This document shows, piece after piece, positions 5,178 to 5,885 of a stretch of 5,885 nt of DNA. Location: the NCBI GenBank assembly GCA_013815505.1, contig JACDGA010000120.1:1-5885 (forward strand), in the 5' to 3' direction. The notes beneath the pieces were generated by a model that did no database searches, was not told the origin of the DNA, and was given only the letters and a program-made list of their open reading frames with translations. The translations under genes and the position numbers were made by a program. How positions within the stretch are numbered: the stretch's first letter is position 1; the number at the start of each line of letters is the position of its first letter. Source of the DNA: Acidimicrobiia bacterium (GTDB taxonomy: Bacteria > Actinomycetota > Acidimicrobiia > Acidimicrobiales > Ilumatobacteraceae).

Positions 5178-5885
5178 CCCCGGGCCGGAGCTCATGGCCG
5201 CACTCGTCGGTCCCCGCGACGAGCACCTCCGCCAGATCGAGGCGGCGTTCCCCGAGACGACGATCAGCGTGCGTGGCAACGAGGTGTCGCTGCGCGGCGC
5301 ACGACGCGATGAGGCGAGCCGATTGTTCCACGAGCTCATCGAGCTGCTCGAGCGCGGCCATCATCTCTCCGACACTGATCTCTCGCGCGTCATCAGCATG
5401 AACGCCGCCGACGAACACCCGAGCGAGGTGCTCAGCCACGATCTGCTGCGCAGCTCGAAGGGTCGGCCCGTCCGTCCGAAGACGGCGGGGCAGAAGCGCT
5501 ACGTCGACGCCATCGAGCGCAACGTCATCACGTTCGCCATCGGTCCCGCCGGCACCGGCAAGTCATGGCTCGCCGTGGCGATGGCGGTGCGGGCGCTGCA
5601 GGCCAAGTCCGTGCAGCGGATCATCCTCACCCGCCCGGCCGTCGAGGCGGGCGAGCGGCTCGGCTTCCTCCCCGGCGACCTGATGGCGAAGATCGACCCC
5701 TACCTGCGCCCGCTCTACGACGCCCTGTACGACATGCTCGACCCCGAGGCGGCGCAGCGGCTGCTCGAACGTCAGACGGTCGAGGTCGCACCGCTGGCGT
5801 TCATGCGTGGCCGAACGCTCAACAACTCGTTCATCATCCTCGACGAGGCGCAGAACACGACGCCCGAGCAGATGAAGATGTTCCT
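5143..5885 (+). CDS. PhoH family ATPase (PhoH/PhoL), 3' end cut by the window
   Basis: 247 complete codons of a protein usually about 320-350 residues long; the frame is open at the right edge. PhoH proteins are cytoplasmic P-loop ATPases related to the helicase core and implicated in RNA metabolism. In many bacteria phoH is next to ybeY, an endoribonuclease/rRNA maturation factor, which might follow outside the window. An N-terminal KH-like region spans about 12-75 (GPRDEHLRQIEAAF, then ISVRGNEVSLRG). After a linker comes TAGQKRYVDAI (114-124), Walker A GPAGTGKS (134-141, Lys140), the family block LTRPAVEAGERLGFLPGDL (162-180) and Walker B FIILDEAQN (230-238, Asp234-Glu235). The ATG at 5143 leaves a short tail before the KH-like region, as expected. 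There is no Shine-Dalgarno; the start overlaps a 12-codon ORF and lies inside a predicted stem. In-frame TTG (5098) and GTG (5170) are weaker alternatives. Confidence 0.93.
   Translation, partial: MTTTDATATVVIPGPELMAALVGPRDEHLRQIEAAFPETTISVRGNEVSLRGARRDEASRLFHELIELLERGHHLSDTDLSRVISMNAADEHPSEVLSHDLLRSSKGRPVRPKTAGQKRYVDAIERNVITFAIGPAGTGKSWLAVAMAVRALQAKSVQRIILTRPAVEAGERLGFLPGDLMAKIDPYLRPLYDALYDMLDPEAAQRLLERQTVEVAPLAFMRGRTLNNSFIILDEAQNTTPEQMKMF

Noticed and set aside
1..5885. CRISPR array, tRNA, rRNA, insertion sequence, toxin-antitoxin or phage genes
   Set aside because: Looked for on both strands; no spaced repeats, cloverleaf, transposase or similar signal was seen. The only tandem repeat is the 12-bp duplication at 3093-3116.

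Overview
The window (roughly 70% G+C by eye, GTG as well as ATG starts, several genes without a Shine-Dalgarno sequence) looks like the chromosome of a high-GC Actinomycetota. Codon use and protein style would fit Acidimicrobiia or a relative, but that placement is only an impression. I see no mobile element, CRISPR array, tRNA or rRNA.

Layout from left to right: (1) a short divergent promoter region (about 35-54), with a possible gene start leaving the left edge on the minus strand and an AI-2E-family membrane permease (55-1197) on the plus strand; (2) a tight 19-bp convergent junction at about 1198-1216, spanned by an inverted repeat; (3) a four-gene minus-strand block covering 4967 down to 1217: sensor histidine kinase, NarL/FixJ response regulator, ABC-2-type ATPase, ABC-2-type permease. 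Kinase and regulator overlap by 4 bp, and so do ATPase and permease. The two pairs are separated by 174 bp that hold a tandem repeat, a candidate promoter and hairpins. (4) A 175-bp divergent region (4968-5142) leads to a plus-strand PhoH-family ATPase that runs off the right edge.

The likely logic of the central block is that an intramembrane-sensing kinase detects a signal in or at the membrane and phosphorylates the NarL-type regulator. The regulator then acts on the exporter operon just downstream, probably through the 174-bp gap. The exporter substrate cannot be read from the sequence; lipids, peptides or antibiotics are the usual candidates for this family. The permease at the left and PhoH at the right have no evident functional tie to the module.

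No wholly new system is visible. The points most worth checking are regulatory: a nearly symmetric divergent -10 at the left edge, repeated leaderless-type starts with TACCRT hexamers, a perfect 9-bp stem that would bury the phoH start codon combined with a 12-codon upstream ORF overlapping it, and the structured leader of the ABC operon.
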